Made by a program: the position numbers and the translations under genes
NCBI GenBank assembly: GCA_038363925.1
Contig: JAQQWL010000003.1
Coordinates: 620,001 to 684,000 of the forward strand
Direction of reading: 5' to 3'
Origin: Apiospora phragmitis
Taxonomy: Eukaryota; Ascomycota; Sordariomycetes; Amphisphaeriales; Apiosporaceae
Length of the DNA stretch: 64,000 bases
Notes under the pieces: model-generated
The model's input: only the letters and a program-made list of their open reading frames with translations
Databases searched by the model: none
Told to the model about the DNA's origin: nothing
Shown: positions 1-12,403 of the stretch, piece after piece
Layout: each line of letters opens with the position of its first letter
How positions within the stretch are numbered: the first letter of the stretch is position 1

Positions 1-952
1 AATTTTATATTAATAGTAAGAGCTAAACGCGTAATAGTTTTTTTTAATCGAGGTTTTTTAATACGATTAAATAATATAATAAATATATATTATAATAAAA
101 ATAAGAAAAAAAGGAACTTATTAAAATTAACGAGATAAAGAAAATAAGGGTATTTATAAAATCTGTATTTTAAAAATAAAACAATTAGAAAAAGGAGGAT
201 AGTATTATAACCCGACCTAATTATACGGCTAAAACTCTATTTATCGGCACGGAAATATAATAACTTAACCTAGTTACGATATTATAATTAGCGATCGTAC
301 CGCTAATTATATTAATATAAACCCGATCGTATTTTAATAACGTATAGTAAATTAAGCAGTCTTAGCCCGCGCGGCGATAAGACGGGTACGGATAAACGCG
401 GGAAGAAGGACGACGGGTTACGTAACGAAATTACGGGATAACGAAGAGACGACGCCTATAATAAGTTAACTAAGGATAAATTATCGTAATTTAAAAGATA
501 GATCACCGTAATCTAGGAGATGGATTACCGTAAGCTACTAACGGATTACCGTGAGCTAAAAGTGATCCCGAAAAATTAATAAAGGGGAGATTAGATATAT
601 AACGATAAACGTTTCCTATATATTTTTATATAAACGTTTTTTATTTTAATAATTAATTTAAATACTAATTTAATTTATTAATAAAATAAATAGCCTTAAC
701 GACTCTATTATAAACATCTTTAAATTAAGCGCACCTCAGTCACCCCTTTTTTATTTCCTACGGCTATTACATATTATATCGATAAAAGCGGATTTCTGTC
801 GCACGTTTAGATACTCTCTTATACTGTTAAATATAAACCCTTCGGTACGTCTTACCAGGTTTCCATTTGGACCCCTGATAGCGTTCGTTACATTAGAACG
901 CTTTTAAAAACGCTAGTAGGAAGTCCTCCTTAAAGATATAAATAATATACGT

Positions 953-1447
953 GTTATAATGCGTGTAAACTAACTACTAAGCTATAAAGTAAAAGCTTCG
1001 GAAATAACTCTTCGAGTTATTTTTATTTAATTCTACGCCTTAAGTACTACCTCGTAAAGAACTAACCCGCCGATCGTAATACTATACCCTTTCTTTAAAG
1101 GTATACCCTTATACTTAAGGCGATAAACCCTTAATACTATATAACTTATTTAAGCTCGGTATAAAGAAACCCTAAAGCTTTTATACGAGTAACCAGCCCG
1201 TACAAGGCCTTGCCTGCTTACTAACGATCTTGCCTAAGCAGCTAGAGAGAGCTCCTGTTTAGCAAGTGTTGGAATCGAACCCACGTCTCCTATTTAATAA
1301 GGGCGAAGAGTTGTTATATTATAATACGTTTAGACTAATTATTAAGCTATAAAGCAAAAGCTTTGGAAATGACTCTTCGGGTTATTTTTATCTAATTCTA
1401 CGCCTTAAGTGCTACCTCGTAAGGGACTAACCCGCTGATCGTAATAC
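953..1447 (-). repeat. Direct repeat pair with tRNA-like promoter boxes
   Basis: About 130 bp at 953-1082 recurs at 1319-1447. Differences are mostly C/T and G/A transitions. Read on the minus strand, the second copy carries an A-box-like stretch (1335-1349) followed by a perfect B-box core GGTTCGATTCC (reverse complement of 1271-1281), and the first copy carries a better preserved A-box. The spacing resembles a pol III internal promoter. The acceptor stem does not pair, so this is not a working tRNA. It may be a tRNA-derived SINE or a decayed tRNA gene. Confidence 0.4.
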
Positions 1448-1779
1448 AGGTATTATATCTTAAATAGTATAACCTTTTTCCTATTCTTATTTTATAATAT
1501 TAACCGGTTTAAAGCGTATTATAATAATATTTTTAATTTTATTATACGAAAAAACGGCGAGATATTACTTATAGTTAAAAAATAAAGACACTCGTTGTTT
1601 AATACCGGCCGTATAGAAATAACGTTATATTTTATTAAAAAACAGCTTTAATACCTCTATTAATAGTTTAAACACTTTTATATAAAGAAGCTTTATACGC
1701 TTTTAAAGAACGCCGGCTATAATAACATTAATTTCACTATTCTTAACCAGATTTAAAAGTTTTATTCTTAATACTAATC

Positions 1780-4700
1780 GCACGATTCGGCGTTATACAG
1801 ATTTAAATTCTTATTATAAAATAAATACGACTTTAATTACGAAATTATTATAAATATTATTTACGTTAATAAATAAAACGTATTTTATATAATCGATTTA
1901 AATACGTTTTTTTAAACGGCTATATTCTTATATTCGCTTAATATATAAAATACTTAAAATACCCTTTATAAATATTAAATATATATATATTAAAAACCTT
2001 TTAATTATATCTCGTATAATCCGGGTATATACTTTTAAAAATAATTTCGAAACTATATACGAATAATAAAAATTACTTATAAATAAATATTTATCGAAGC
2101 TTATTAAATAATAAATAAAATAAAACGAGCGCACGTTTCGCTACGTAGGGCCTTTAATATCCTATAGAAGGATCTCGGTTATTAAACGAATATCGAAATA
2201 ATGCTTTAAATAATACGGCTAGCTCCGACGGCTTAGTACTTAGCTTACTTATATTCGAAATATACCCTCGTATCGATAAAAACTTACTATCGTTACTAGA
2301 AATATAGGCACGAAGAGAAGCCGTATAAAAAATAATAAAGATACTTTAAAAAATACGTATAGATATTAATATTTACCGAGCTTTAAATACCCGGAACGAA
2401 CCGGCTATCCATAATATTTTAATACTCCCGCTCTGAAATAAAGTCTTAATTTAATAAAAAAAAAAGGATAAACCGGACTATATAAGATAGTAGCTATCGA
2501 AAACCGTACGATCCGGGTGAACACCTTAAACGGCCCGAAAGCTTTTCGAATAACTTAAATTAAGCCGTACTACCGGGAAGAGGCTAGAGAACCGTATAAC
2601 GAGCCGTATATATAACTAGATCTAAAATAACTGGTAAATACCCTAGATATTAAACCGATAGCCGAGGAAATTACGGTAGCTCTCGTATAACGTAGCCGGG
2701 AACGACTTAGAAAATATCCACTCCGGAATGTTCTAACCGCCGTATTTCTTACCTAAAAAAAATAAAAGAATTACGACTTAATAATTAAGCTCTAATAAAA
2801 CGGCGTTATTACCTCGTTTAAATATCTATTTTAAAAGTTTAACGCGAAGGAAATTAATAATCTCGCCGCATAAAAAGTTTTCGAACTTATTCGATTCGAC
2901 CCGGTAAATATACTACCCGGAAAATCTTTAAAACACGGCTTATATAAGAAATTAAAAGAAAAACTATAAAGCTATATAAAAAGTTTAAGCTCGTAATATA
3001 AGGTTATAAAAATATTAAAAAGGAGGCTATTTTAACTTAGTTATTAGTAATTTAAAAGATAAAATAAAAACTTTTACTAGCCTTTAAACCGACCTTAATC
3101 TAATACTTTAACGTATAAAATAAGCTACGCGATATTATATAAGCATATATTTAATCGTATAATAAATTAAACCGACTAATTTATACACGTTTATCGGCAA
3201 AGCTAAAAACTTAATATCTCGAAGAGACGCTATTTTAAATCGTATTACATCTATACGAACTAATAAAATCGAGACTTTACTAATTTAAAACGTATTATAA
3301 TCACTACGTATAAAATCTAAAAATAATAGTTTTAACATATAACGCCTACTTATTATTTATTACGAATAAACCGGATATTTTCGGCTTTATAATAATATAA
3401 ACTAACGATACGTTTAGCTTCGCTATAGCCCCTTTTTCTTAAAAAAAAGAAAAAAGCTAATAAAGTAACGATTTTATATAAAGCCGAAAAGCATCTTAAC
3501 CGAAAACACGCTAATAAAATTTAACGGAAATAAAATTCGACTAAAATCGTATAATATTCTTTTCGAATAAAAAGGATAAGCTAAATAATTAAAGCTTATT
3601 AATTCGAAGGTTATTAATAAAAACTAGTACTATATCTCTTAACGAGTAAGAAAAGTATACTTAATATTTATTTATTAATTAAAAATAACGTGTAACCTAT
3701 TTATTATCGTTTAAATATAAACCTTAAAAAATAAGAATATTAAGAGCTTAAACGAACGTATTAATTAAAAAATTTAAAACTCGATACGCGGCTTAAAATA
3801 TAACGTTAGAGACCCACCTTTAAGCCCCCCCTTACTTCGAGCCCCTTGTTAACTAGTTCGCTTAAATTAACCCCTTTAATTTAACACCGTCTTTTTAGCT
3901 CGTCCTTACTGTAATAATTATATAAGAACTAGCTTTATTACTATTACTATTACTCTCTTTATTAGGATTATTTTTAGCTTTATTAATAACTAGTTACGTG
4001 CGTTATATATCTTTAATTTTTATAAACTTCGAATTCGAGCTTAAATTAACCTTCTTTTATTTCTTTAGCCTCATAGCCTTTAATTAAGCCTAGAGTGCTT
4101 TAACTTGCCTCTATAGAATAGTAACCTATACTTTCTTTTTATCGAATACTTTTTAAACTTTCTAGAATAATTAGCGTTATATAGTTATATACTCTTTTAA
4201 TAAGTTAATAAGTCGTACTTATTTTCTAAACTCTTTCGATTTTCTTAAAATCGATTAAATAATATCCGAACCCTAAGTAGTATTCCGGGGCGTATAGAAG
4301 GCTTTATTAAACTCGTTAGGCCTTGTCTTAATAGGATCGGCCGTCGTATAGCTAGTGTTTTTGAGTAGATGCGAGCTTAATAGTGGTTTTGCTATGCTTA
4401 CTGGCTAAAGACCGGCTACCCTTTAGCTACTTCGGATATTCTAGCCCGAGAGTGTTTCCGAACGTGCTTTTTAACAGCATTAAAGGAAATATCGCTTACT
4501 GATTACCGTCGAGTTTATTAATTAGTTTAAATTCTTGAGTACTTTTCGATATGCCGATTTAAGAGCGCTGAAGACGGTTAAATCGAGAGGCTATAAAACA
4601 TGGGTTATATAAGGGGGTAAAAAAAGAAGGCGAATACGATAGCGGAAATATAAATATATAAAATCGGTCGTTTTATAGCTTCCGTAGCTATTTATAACGA

Positions 4701-6235
4701 GTAGCCGGTATTTCGAAAGGTCTTTCGAGGCGGTATTCGAGATAAAGATTTTTTTCGAGCTATTCGATAACCGTCTTATCTATTATTTATCTATTCTCCG
4801 TTACGGTAAACTACTAGCCTTTAAAAAGATTTAAATTAAAAAGAAATTATTATTATTAAACGGTTTTACCCTTAAAAATAACTAATAGAGGTAATATATG
4901 CCTTTAAGTAGATACGTATTTAATAAAAGAGGTTTAAGCTTTTAAACTAGGCTATTTTTTTTAAATAAACCGGTTTTTAATACTTTTAAGTATTAAACCG
5001 TTCGATTCGATACCTTTTAAAACCCTTACTTCGTTTATATTATAACGATTAGCCGGTTTAACTTCTTAAATCTCGGGTTATTTAAGCCGCTAAAACTATA
5101 ACCGAATTACTTTAATAAAAGCTCTATTAATACGCTTTAAATCGATAAATCGGGCTCTCTAGGCCTTTATAGTAGGATTTCTATGTAAAAAGGCTTGCAG
5201 CTACTTTTTACCGAGTGGTTCGGGGTCCTTTTAAGCTCGGAGGATACGTTCGGCGAATTCTTTTACTTAAACGTGCGTTAGAGGAAGCCCTAAAGCCTGC
5301 TAAGCGATAATTCATAACGACAAGTACTTCTCTTAGTTAAGACTAAGCCTTTATAGATCTACTATACTTTCTAATCGAGAGTATTAACATTTAAGCCGGT
5401 TTTAAAGCGTTAACCTAAGAATACCGTATTCTTAAGCGGCTTATTTAATTAGAGTACTATTTACGATATAATTTAAAGGTTTTTAAAGCTTTTTTTTAAA
5501 GTATTAGTTTATAATTAAATAGTAATACTTTATAAATAAAATCTAAAAGAGAACGATAAGGAATTAATAAATGAGTTACAAAATTTTAAAGGGGGTGAAA
5601 AATTAAGTGGCTGGTTAACAGGGGGCCTAAAGGTGGGTCTCTAACGTTATCCCGCTTAACCTTTATTATATAAAAATATATATTTTTATTAATAACTCGG
5701 TTATAAATAATAAAGATTTAACTTTTTAATTTAAATACTTAATCTTATTATATTAAGAGATAAATTATATAAAAAACTAGTTCGAAATATAAAATAATAT
5801 TATTTATTAAAGCTCGACGAAATATAAAAGAGTTACACGAAGTATATTAATTAACGAACTATATAGCATAACTTTAAATATAGATAACAGTATTATATTA
5901 AATAATACGCTTAAAAAAATTATATAAACCTTGGAATTCTAAAATATATTAATAACCTTTTATATAAATTTAAAATTTCTTTATAAATATTTAATTAAGC
6001 TAGGTATAATAAATAAAAAGAGGCTTATAATCGATATTATATCTTTTTAAAAGTCGTACGAAAAAAAGAAAATCTTATAAATCTATTATATTAAAAAAAA
6101 TAACCCGGTAAACGCCCTTACTAAAGTATCCTTAAATAAAGCCGTTAAGTAAATAGTTTTAATAAATAGCCTTACCGTACGTATAAAAACGTAAATCGAA
6201 AAACTAGATTTATATATCCTTAATAAGGTATAACG
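1780..6235 (+). mobile_element. Ty1/copia-like retrotransposon relic, interrupted
   Basis: Conceptual translation of the + strand through many RIP stops shows, in copia order, an integrase core (about 1780-2170), the integrase tail (about 2200-2600, with the pattern SDGLV...LLIFEIYPR), an RVT_2-type reverse transcriptase (about 2790-3470, with FNAKEIN near its start and a TNDT remnant of the TDDT palm motif) and an RNase H (about 5660-6235, with VDGS-, RVTRSVLASELY- and EKRLIID-like stretches). RT and RNase H are separated by a DNA transposon at 3803-5647. No LTRs were recognised. INT before RT is the diagnostic order for Ty1/copia. The element is dead. Confidence 0.75.
3803..5647 (-). mobile_element. 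Fot1/pogo-like DNA transposon, RIP-inactivated
   Basis: Terminal inverted repeats begin ACGTTAGAGACCCACCTTTA on the left (3803 on) and match the complement of the right end (to 5647). Both are flanked by TA (3801-3802 and 5648-5649), the Tc1/mariner target duplication. The 1845-bp length fits fungal Fot1-type elements. The minus strand between about 4900 and 4630 translates to a degraded pogo transposase core: an IFKGK-like block, a TENRW-like block, and an INSYGSY stretch where the family has a D-G-H-G-S-H motif. The Asp-to-Asn and His-to-Tyr changes are what RIP would give. It sits between the RT and RNase H of the copia relic, so it inserted later. Confidence 0.82.
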
Positions 6236-8077
6236 TATCGCGATATACGATAACACCCCTATTATTATTATTACTTTTAAACTATTCTTTTTAATTTATA
6301 ACGAGAAATAATATACGTTAATATATAATAACTTCCCTTATTACCGTTATTATTATCGAATAATTAAAAAAATTAATTAAATAAACCTATTACTTAATAA
6401 AATTAATATTAAAAAGGTATAGCATTACTTATACGGCTTAAGTAGGCACCGAATACCGAATTAGCGTAACCTATCCGTACGAAACCCTCGGGAAGGGAAG
6501 GCCCGTATTTAAAAAAGGGAATAAATTAATTTTATTACTAAAATAAAAAACTACTAATATTAAAATAATTAAAATTAAAACTATTTATACTACTTTAAAA
6601 AAGGTGCTACGTACCTACGCGTAAGAACCCCTTTTTTATTTTAGTAAAAGGGGTATACGATACCCCTTGTAGCTCGTATTAAAGATAGATATAAATAATA
6701 AAATATAACGATATAACCTCGATTAAACCTGGAACTAGTACGTACGTATAAAAGCTTATTTAATATATAAACCTTTATTTATTATTAAAACGTGCGTATT
6801 TAAAAAAGATTAATCTATTTATTAAAGTGTTAATAAATTATATAATAAAGATATAGTTTTTAATCGCTTTTAAAGTCGCGTATTTTACTATTTTTATAAA
6901 ACTTAATATTAAATTTAAATTAAACACATTTAATTTAATATTTTATTAACTAAACGAAATAATTAGTAAATTAAATATATATATTTAAACGCTTACACTT
7001 ACTTTATTATATTTAAAAACGATTAATACTTATAACTTTTAACTATTATTTAATTTTTAATATACGATTAAATACTTGTTTTTATCAAAAATAAAGGTTT
7101 ATTTATTAAAAAAGTTTTTTAATATTAATTTAAAATATTATAAATTAGATAACGAAAGTATAAGTTAAATAAGTTTTAAAATAACCTTAATGTATAATTA
7201 AATATATATTTTAAAAGAGGTTAATTTAATTATTTTAAAGTGTTAAAGAGTTTAAAAATCGCGAGTTTAACTTAAAAAAGCCCTTATTATTAAAAGTTTT
7301 AAAAATATATAAAATATATATAATAAGTAGATAAAAAAAGCGTTTAACGATTAATAAATATAAAAATAAAGATTTATTAAAATAAAATACGATTAATAAA
7401 AAGCGGTATAATATTTATAATAAAATAAATTATAATATACGAATATATAAAAAAAATTGAGTAACGAATTAAATAACGAGTAATTTTATTTAATTTAAAA
7501 TATTATAATTAAATAATTATGTATAAAAATATTAAGATATAATAAAAATAAACTATTTAATAATAAATTATATTAAACATATTTATATATTACTTTAGTT
7601 TTATATTAATTAATTATAAAATAAATAAATAAATAAGCATTAATATAAGGGTAGGATACGAGTAATAAGTTAAGTACTAAGCTTCACAGCAGTTTAAAAG
7701 GGATAACCTAAATTACTGGTGTCCCCGTAAAGTTGGGGAGGGGCTCGGCTCGCTTAAAAAGGTGGAAATGTTCAATAGACACACATCTCCAGGAACATCC
7801 ATCAACACGCTCAAGTCAGTGAGTGCAGCGCTTCAATTGGTTCAATGTTTAATGGAAATGGCTATGGACGCCAATTGGAGATGCAGATCTCCAGGTTCAA
7901 TATCTAGGTCATGAGCAGTCATAGCGTACGATTGACTTTGACTTGAAAGTGCACAAGGTTGCTTTCTCATTCTCGTTCATCATGTGGTATCCCCATTTTG
8001 AACGCCACAAAACCCTTCCATCTTCATCGCAACAAAAGAAGAAAGAAGATAACCAACGGCCAGGCATCATCATCTGC

Positions 8078-9469
8078 TCATTGATATCCGGCCGCCAGCG
8101 ATGCCGCGATCAACTCGGCCCCGCGAAATGTCCGCCGCTTGACCTCGCTCAAGATGCTGTCCACCGACTTCCGGCCCGCCAGCAGTTCCCTCGCTAATTC
8201 ATCGAGTTCCTCCTCTGATCTGGCGGCATACGACTGCGCCGCCCCGTCTCTCCGGGGCTTGAAACTGATGATGTTGGGCTCGGAGGACTGGCCGCCCGGG
8301 GGTGGTCGGGAACACGCCATGCAGCCAGACGTCGACGTCGGCCCGGCCAGTGACGCGCACCTGCAGAGGGCGGTGTTGCTGCTGTTGTTGCCGTTGACAT
8401 TCTGGGCCGTTGCCGCCAGCTGCATCATCTCGATGAACTCGGCCTTGCTCCTCTCGAAGTCATCGACACGCCACTGCCGGAGCTCTTCGGGCGCGGGTAT
8501 CTTTTTCTTCTTCTTCTTGTCCTTCTTCCGATTTTCCCGGCTCTGCTGCAAACCATCATTTTTTTTGTCCTCTTCATAGACTCTCTCGTCGTCATCGTCG
8601 GTGATGGACGGGCGCCACTCGTGGCTGTGGTCGAGGTCCTCGCCCTGCCGCAGCTCCTCGTACAGAAGAGAGCCGACGCTGTCGCTGAGCACGGGCGCGT
8701 TGAACAGGCGGCGGCACTGCCGCACCCCGCTCGCCACGTCCTCCTCGTTGCCGATCATCTTGATCTCCTCGAGCGTCTTAGCCGTCCGAATCGCGACGTG
8801 GTCGCGGTGCTCGGCGAAGTGCACCCGCAGGAAGTCCGCCAGGAAGTCGCGGCCCTCCTGGACCGAGAAGCGCCGGCGGAACTCGTGCTCGTGCTGCAGC
8901 TCCTCGAGCTTTTGCTGAGGTGGTATTTGCTGTAGCTGTTGTTCTTGTTGTTGGTGTTGTTGCTGCTGCTGTGTCATTATTGTTGGAACTCTGGCGATGG
9001 CTGTCAATGCCGGCGTCGATGAAGGTCGCTGGATCCGCGAGTACTCGGCCATCGTGGCCGGGTTGCTGTGCTGCCGCCGTGTGTACCGCGTTAGCCGCTG
9101 CAAGTCCTTCTTGATCTCCTTGGCCTGCTTCTTGAACTCCTCCGAGTCGGCCTCGAGGGTGGGGTCCGGCCCCAACAGCGATATTCGGATGTCGGTCGCG
9201 ACCCTGGTGTACTGTGGCTCCTGTAGCTCTTGCACGGGCGACGTGGGCGGGCTCCAGAAGCCGTCGTCCCCGGGTGGGGTGTTGACCGGCTTGGGGGTCT
9301 GCAGGGGGCTCTGCGAGGTTGCTGCTCGTTTGCGTCGAGAAGAGGTTTTGGGCTCATCTCGGATCGGGGTGGTTGAAGTAGGGGTGGACCTCGGAGGCAC
9401 CACAATGCTCTCGAGCTGCGAGATCCGGCTCACGTGGGCCAGCCTCTGATGGTTGGAAAGCATCGACAT
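8078..9469 (-). CDS. Unknown Q-rich, basic/acidic low-complexity protein
   Basis: A single uninterrupted frame of 463 aa with normal GC-rich third positions, next to the RIP island. I do not recognise a family. The N-terminal ~140 residues are proline/serine/threonine rich with an Arg/Lys cluster. A glutamine tract (about residues 165-186, coded by 8935-8975) precedes a more ordered segment (about 195-290) rich in charged helix-formers. This is followed by an acidic patch (DDDDE), a Lys-rich stretch (KKDKKKKKK) that could be a nuclear signal, and a Cys-containing segment near residue 375. The last ~50 residues form a charged helix ending in alanine-rich sequence. No signal peptide or membrane segment is visible. 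A nuclear or scaffold role would be pure inference. Confidence 0.7.
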   Translation of the reverse strand: MSMLSNHQRLAHVSRISQLESIVVPPRSTPTSTTPIRDEPKTSSRRKRAATSQSPLQTPKPVNTPPGDDGFWSPPTSPVQELQEPQYTRVATDIRISLLGPDPTLEADSEEFKKQAKEIKKDLQRLTRYTRRQHSNPATMAEYSRIQRPSSTPALTAIARVPTIMTQQQQQHQQQEQQLQQIPPQQKLEELQHEHEFRRRFSVQEGRDFLADFLRVHFAEHRDHVAIRTAKTLEEIKMIGNEEDVASGVRQCRRLFNAPVLSDSVGSLLYEELRQGEDLDHSHEWRPSITDDDDERVYEEDKKNDGLQQSRENRKKDKKKKKKIPAPEELRQWRVDDFERSKAEFIEMMQLAATAQNVNGNNSSNTALCRCASLAGPTSTSGCMACSRPPPGGQSSEPNIISFKPRRDGAAQSYAARSEEELDELARELLAGRKSVDSILSEVKRRTFRGAELIAASLAAGYQ

Positions 9470-12403
9470 CTTGAAGAAGGGCGATCAAGGAGGTGAGAAC
9501 CATCCAAAAGGCTGATTTTGGGAATAGTGGCTTTTGGCTTGTCTTGGGGGATGTAAGAAACAAGAAGAGATGAAGTCAGTAGGGCCAGGGTTTGGTGAAT
9601 GACTTCCGGGCCTCGGGAAGAAGCGAAGTCTCGCTTAGGAAGTCGTAGTTTGAGGGTTGTTTCTTGCTCTTCGGCCAGTACCCCAGTGTTCTCTAAACTT
9701 TAGTTGCGAGGCGGTTGAGCTTGTGGCTTGAGATTTTCAAGCACGTCGAGAAAAATATAGGATACAGAACTGACCATATGTGTCATGCCAGGACTAGCTG
9801 GACAAATCATTCCGCTTTCCATGTGAACCTCTCCTTACTTATAGTTTTTACATTGCTACTTCATACCATGATCCTGTACCACGAGATGATTCTACTGCCA
9901 TAGCGTTCTCATGATCGCTTTTCTTTCTTGGCGGTCAAAACCCACGCACCGCTACATGCAGCTCTGAGACTTGGTTGGCTTTCACCTCCTCCAAGGACAA
10001 GTAGGCCCCAGGCAATTCGAGGTAGATTAAGTCTCACTTTTGAAAGAATAACTATGTGTGCGCACACACTAATCAACTTCATTTCTCACCGGCCCTAATC
10101 TACTCACTCACCACCCCCTTGCCTCCCACCATCTTCTCGGCTTACTAATTAGCTCAAAGGGTTGCAAGGTCGCCCTCTTTTTGTTCTTTCCGCCGGCTAA
10201 TGGCGGTCCGGTAAACCCTCTCTCACCTCCAAGTCACGAGCCCGCCTTGGGCAGCTTAAGTGCGACCGCCGGCCCTGGTTTCGCTACACCGCCCACTCGC
10301 TACACCAGCCAACCACAGCAAGGCATTACCCGGCTGGTGGACTACTGCGGACGACGTAGAGCCCATGGCATTTAGTGAGAAAAACGAAGATTAGTTGGTT
10401 TAGGCAGCCAAATTGATAGTCCAGATTTCTCTTATCCGCGCAAAGACCCTTTTAGCAAACAGTCTACCTGGGGTCACTGGAAAACGATGGGATGGTAATT
10501 AGAGCTGGCAGAAACAACAGGGATGTACACGATCTGCGTGAAAGAGAATCGAAATTGAAAGTTGATCTGACCGAAATAGGTAGGGACAAAAGTGAAAAAT
10601 TAAAATATACAAAATCGAGACCGCCTCTAGGATTCTCGGTCGTGAATATTCTAGCTTGGCCTTGACCGTACTGTACGTATGTCCAAAAAGTGAAACCCTT
10701 TGGTGTATCGCTATTGTTGACATGACACCCGAGTCTTTGGTGGCTCGCCCGATCCCCGCCGTTTCCTCTACTAGCACCGCCGTGGCGGTGTCTGTATCAT
10801 TGTACGTGTATGTAGAGAGATAGAGATGAGGGTAAGGTGAGAGGTGATTAGTGCATAGGAGAAAATTGTCCTTCTGTGATACTAATCACATCTTGGAAGA
10901 GAAAGGTCGCTTTCGGCCGAGGCCAAGTCGATCGCTCGTCAGCACTCTGTTGGGGCGGCTTCAAGCCAGGGGAATATCGCTAGGGCTGAATACTCATTAA
11001 TACTCCACGCCCTTCCCCCTTTCGGCTGAACTAGAGCAGCGGCTCCAGAACCCGGTTTGGCCGAGCTGGGACGCGGCGAAAGAGTGAGACGGCAATGGCG
11101 ACGCCACGTTCTAATCATAGTATGCAGGGTTATCCCGTAGCAGCCTAATCCATGTCTCTCGGCATTAATTCTTTTCGAGTTTCAATGGCCTAAATTCATT
11201 TGATGGACAAGTATGAGTGACGAAGCGTGAATGGGCGAAGACATCCGGAAAATCGCTGTTGGGAGAACCAGCGACACGGCAAGCTTAATCCCGTACGTAT
11301 TCTGCTTCCCTTGTATCGGCCTTGCTCAATTTCAGCATCATCCATGTATTTTCCGTCCCCAGTTGAATCACGTCTGCATCATCACTTCCAAGACCATTAG
11401 GTCCCAATATATCCACCCACCTCTCAACATAAAGAACACGGTTCCGACCTCGGGTACCACCTTCGCCGAACGCGACGAATGGCAGGGGCTCGTTTAGCAA
11501 GCCCGATGACTTGACCGAAGGCAAATTGCTATCTGGCGAAGACCATGTGATTTCACCTGTATATACAGACGATGATTGCGTGCCCGGACTGGCTAGTATG
11601 AAGTCAAAGGCTGTTGCCAAATTGGACAAACCGAAGCAGCTTGGCCCTTTCGCTTCGATACTTGGTATAGTAGCAGTCGACTTAGAGGCTTGGGAACCCG
11701 CCACGGTCGGATACCCATCGTTGATACTGACTGGTCCAGCTTCCGACACACCCGTAGAGCCCGAGGATACTGGCCTGACTGAGCCGCGTTATGTCATTCA
11801 ACAAAAACTCAACGCTAGATCTGGAGGTCCTAGCAACTTTGTCCAGGGCAAACACAGCCAGAGCAAGTTTTCGATAACATCTGGACCTTTCAGCAGTCTT
11901 CCCAGGCTTGCCATTGCCAACTTCCATAGTGGATACGCCGGTGTCGTTCATGGTACATCTTGACACTTTCTTGATCTACCATGAGCCCTTTCTTCATGGA
12001 TGACGTTATAAGGACCTTCCAGTCGCGATTAAGATCGGATTATAAGCCTTGGGCTTTCGATGATATCGTACTGCGTCGAATCATACCTGGAAGGTTACAG
12101 AGGTCCAATGCAATCTTCTCTTGCCAAGCACGTTGTGTTGCAATCAGCTCACTATATGGTTAGCTCCGTTTCTCAATTGGTTCCTACTCCTGCGGCACAG
12201 TTCACAACTATGCCCGAAATAGTACGTCATGCCCGGTTTTATTGGTAGAGCACCATACCGGAAGCGTGGAATGCTCCTGTATGATCTCTCGACTCGACGG
12301 CTGGTAGTGGGTATCTTCGAGCTATGGCGTTTCCACCGACCTTTTTAGTTCGCAATTCCCCAATCGCTCTTCGGTTCAAGACAGACGCACACACAGAAAT
12401 AAA
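9470..12403. other. Intergenic, no supported gene
   Basis: Normal base composition. Several short overlapping frames exist on both strands (for example around 11285-11966), but none shows a recognisable motif, splice structure or convincing codon bias. The part before 10.4 kb probably holds the upstream region of the minus-strand gene ending at 9469. Confidence 0.5.

Larger units (their letters stand above)
1..7680. repeat. AT-rich RIP-degraded repeat island
   Basis: The whole stretch is strongly AT-rich, with hardly any CA or TG dinucleotides but many TA and CG. This is the footprint of repeat-induced point mutation (CpA to TpA). No intact gene is present. The recognisable content is a copia-like polyprotein relic (about 1780-6235), a Fot1/pogo-like transposon inserted in it (3803-5647) and a pair of tRNA-like direct repeats (953-1082 and 1319-1447). 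I could not assign 1-950 or 6240-7680, which may hold gag or LTR remains of the copia-like element. The island stops sharply at about 7.68 kb, where normal composition resumes. Confidence 0.9.

Noticed and set aside
1928..2134. Small minus-strand frame in the RIP island
   Set aside because: AT-rich chance frame lying antisense to the copia integrase remnant.
11285..11966. Possible gene from overlapping frames on both strands
   Set aside because: No splice sites that join frames well, no motif, and the two strands are equally open.
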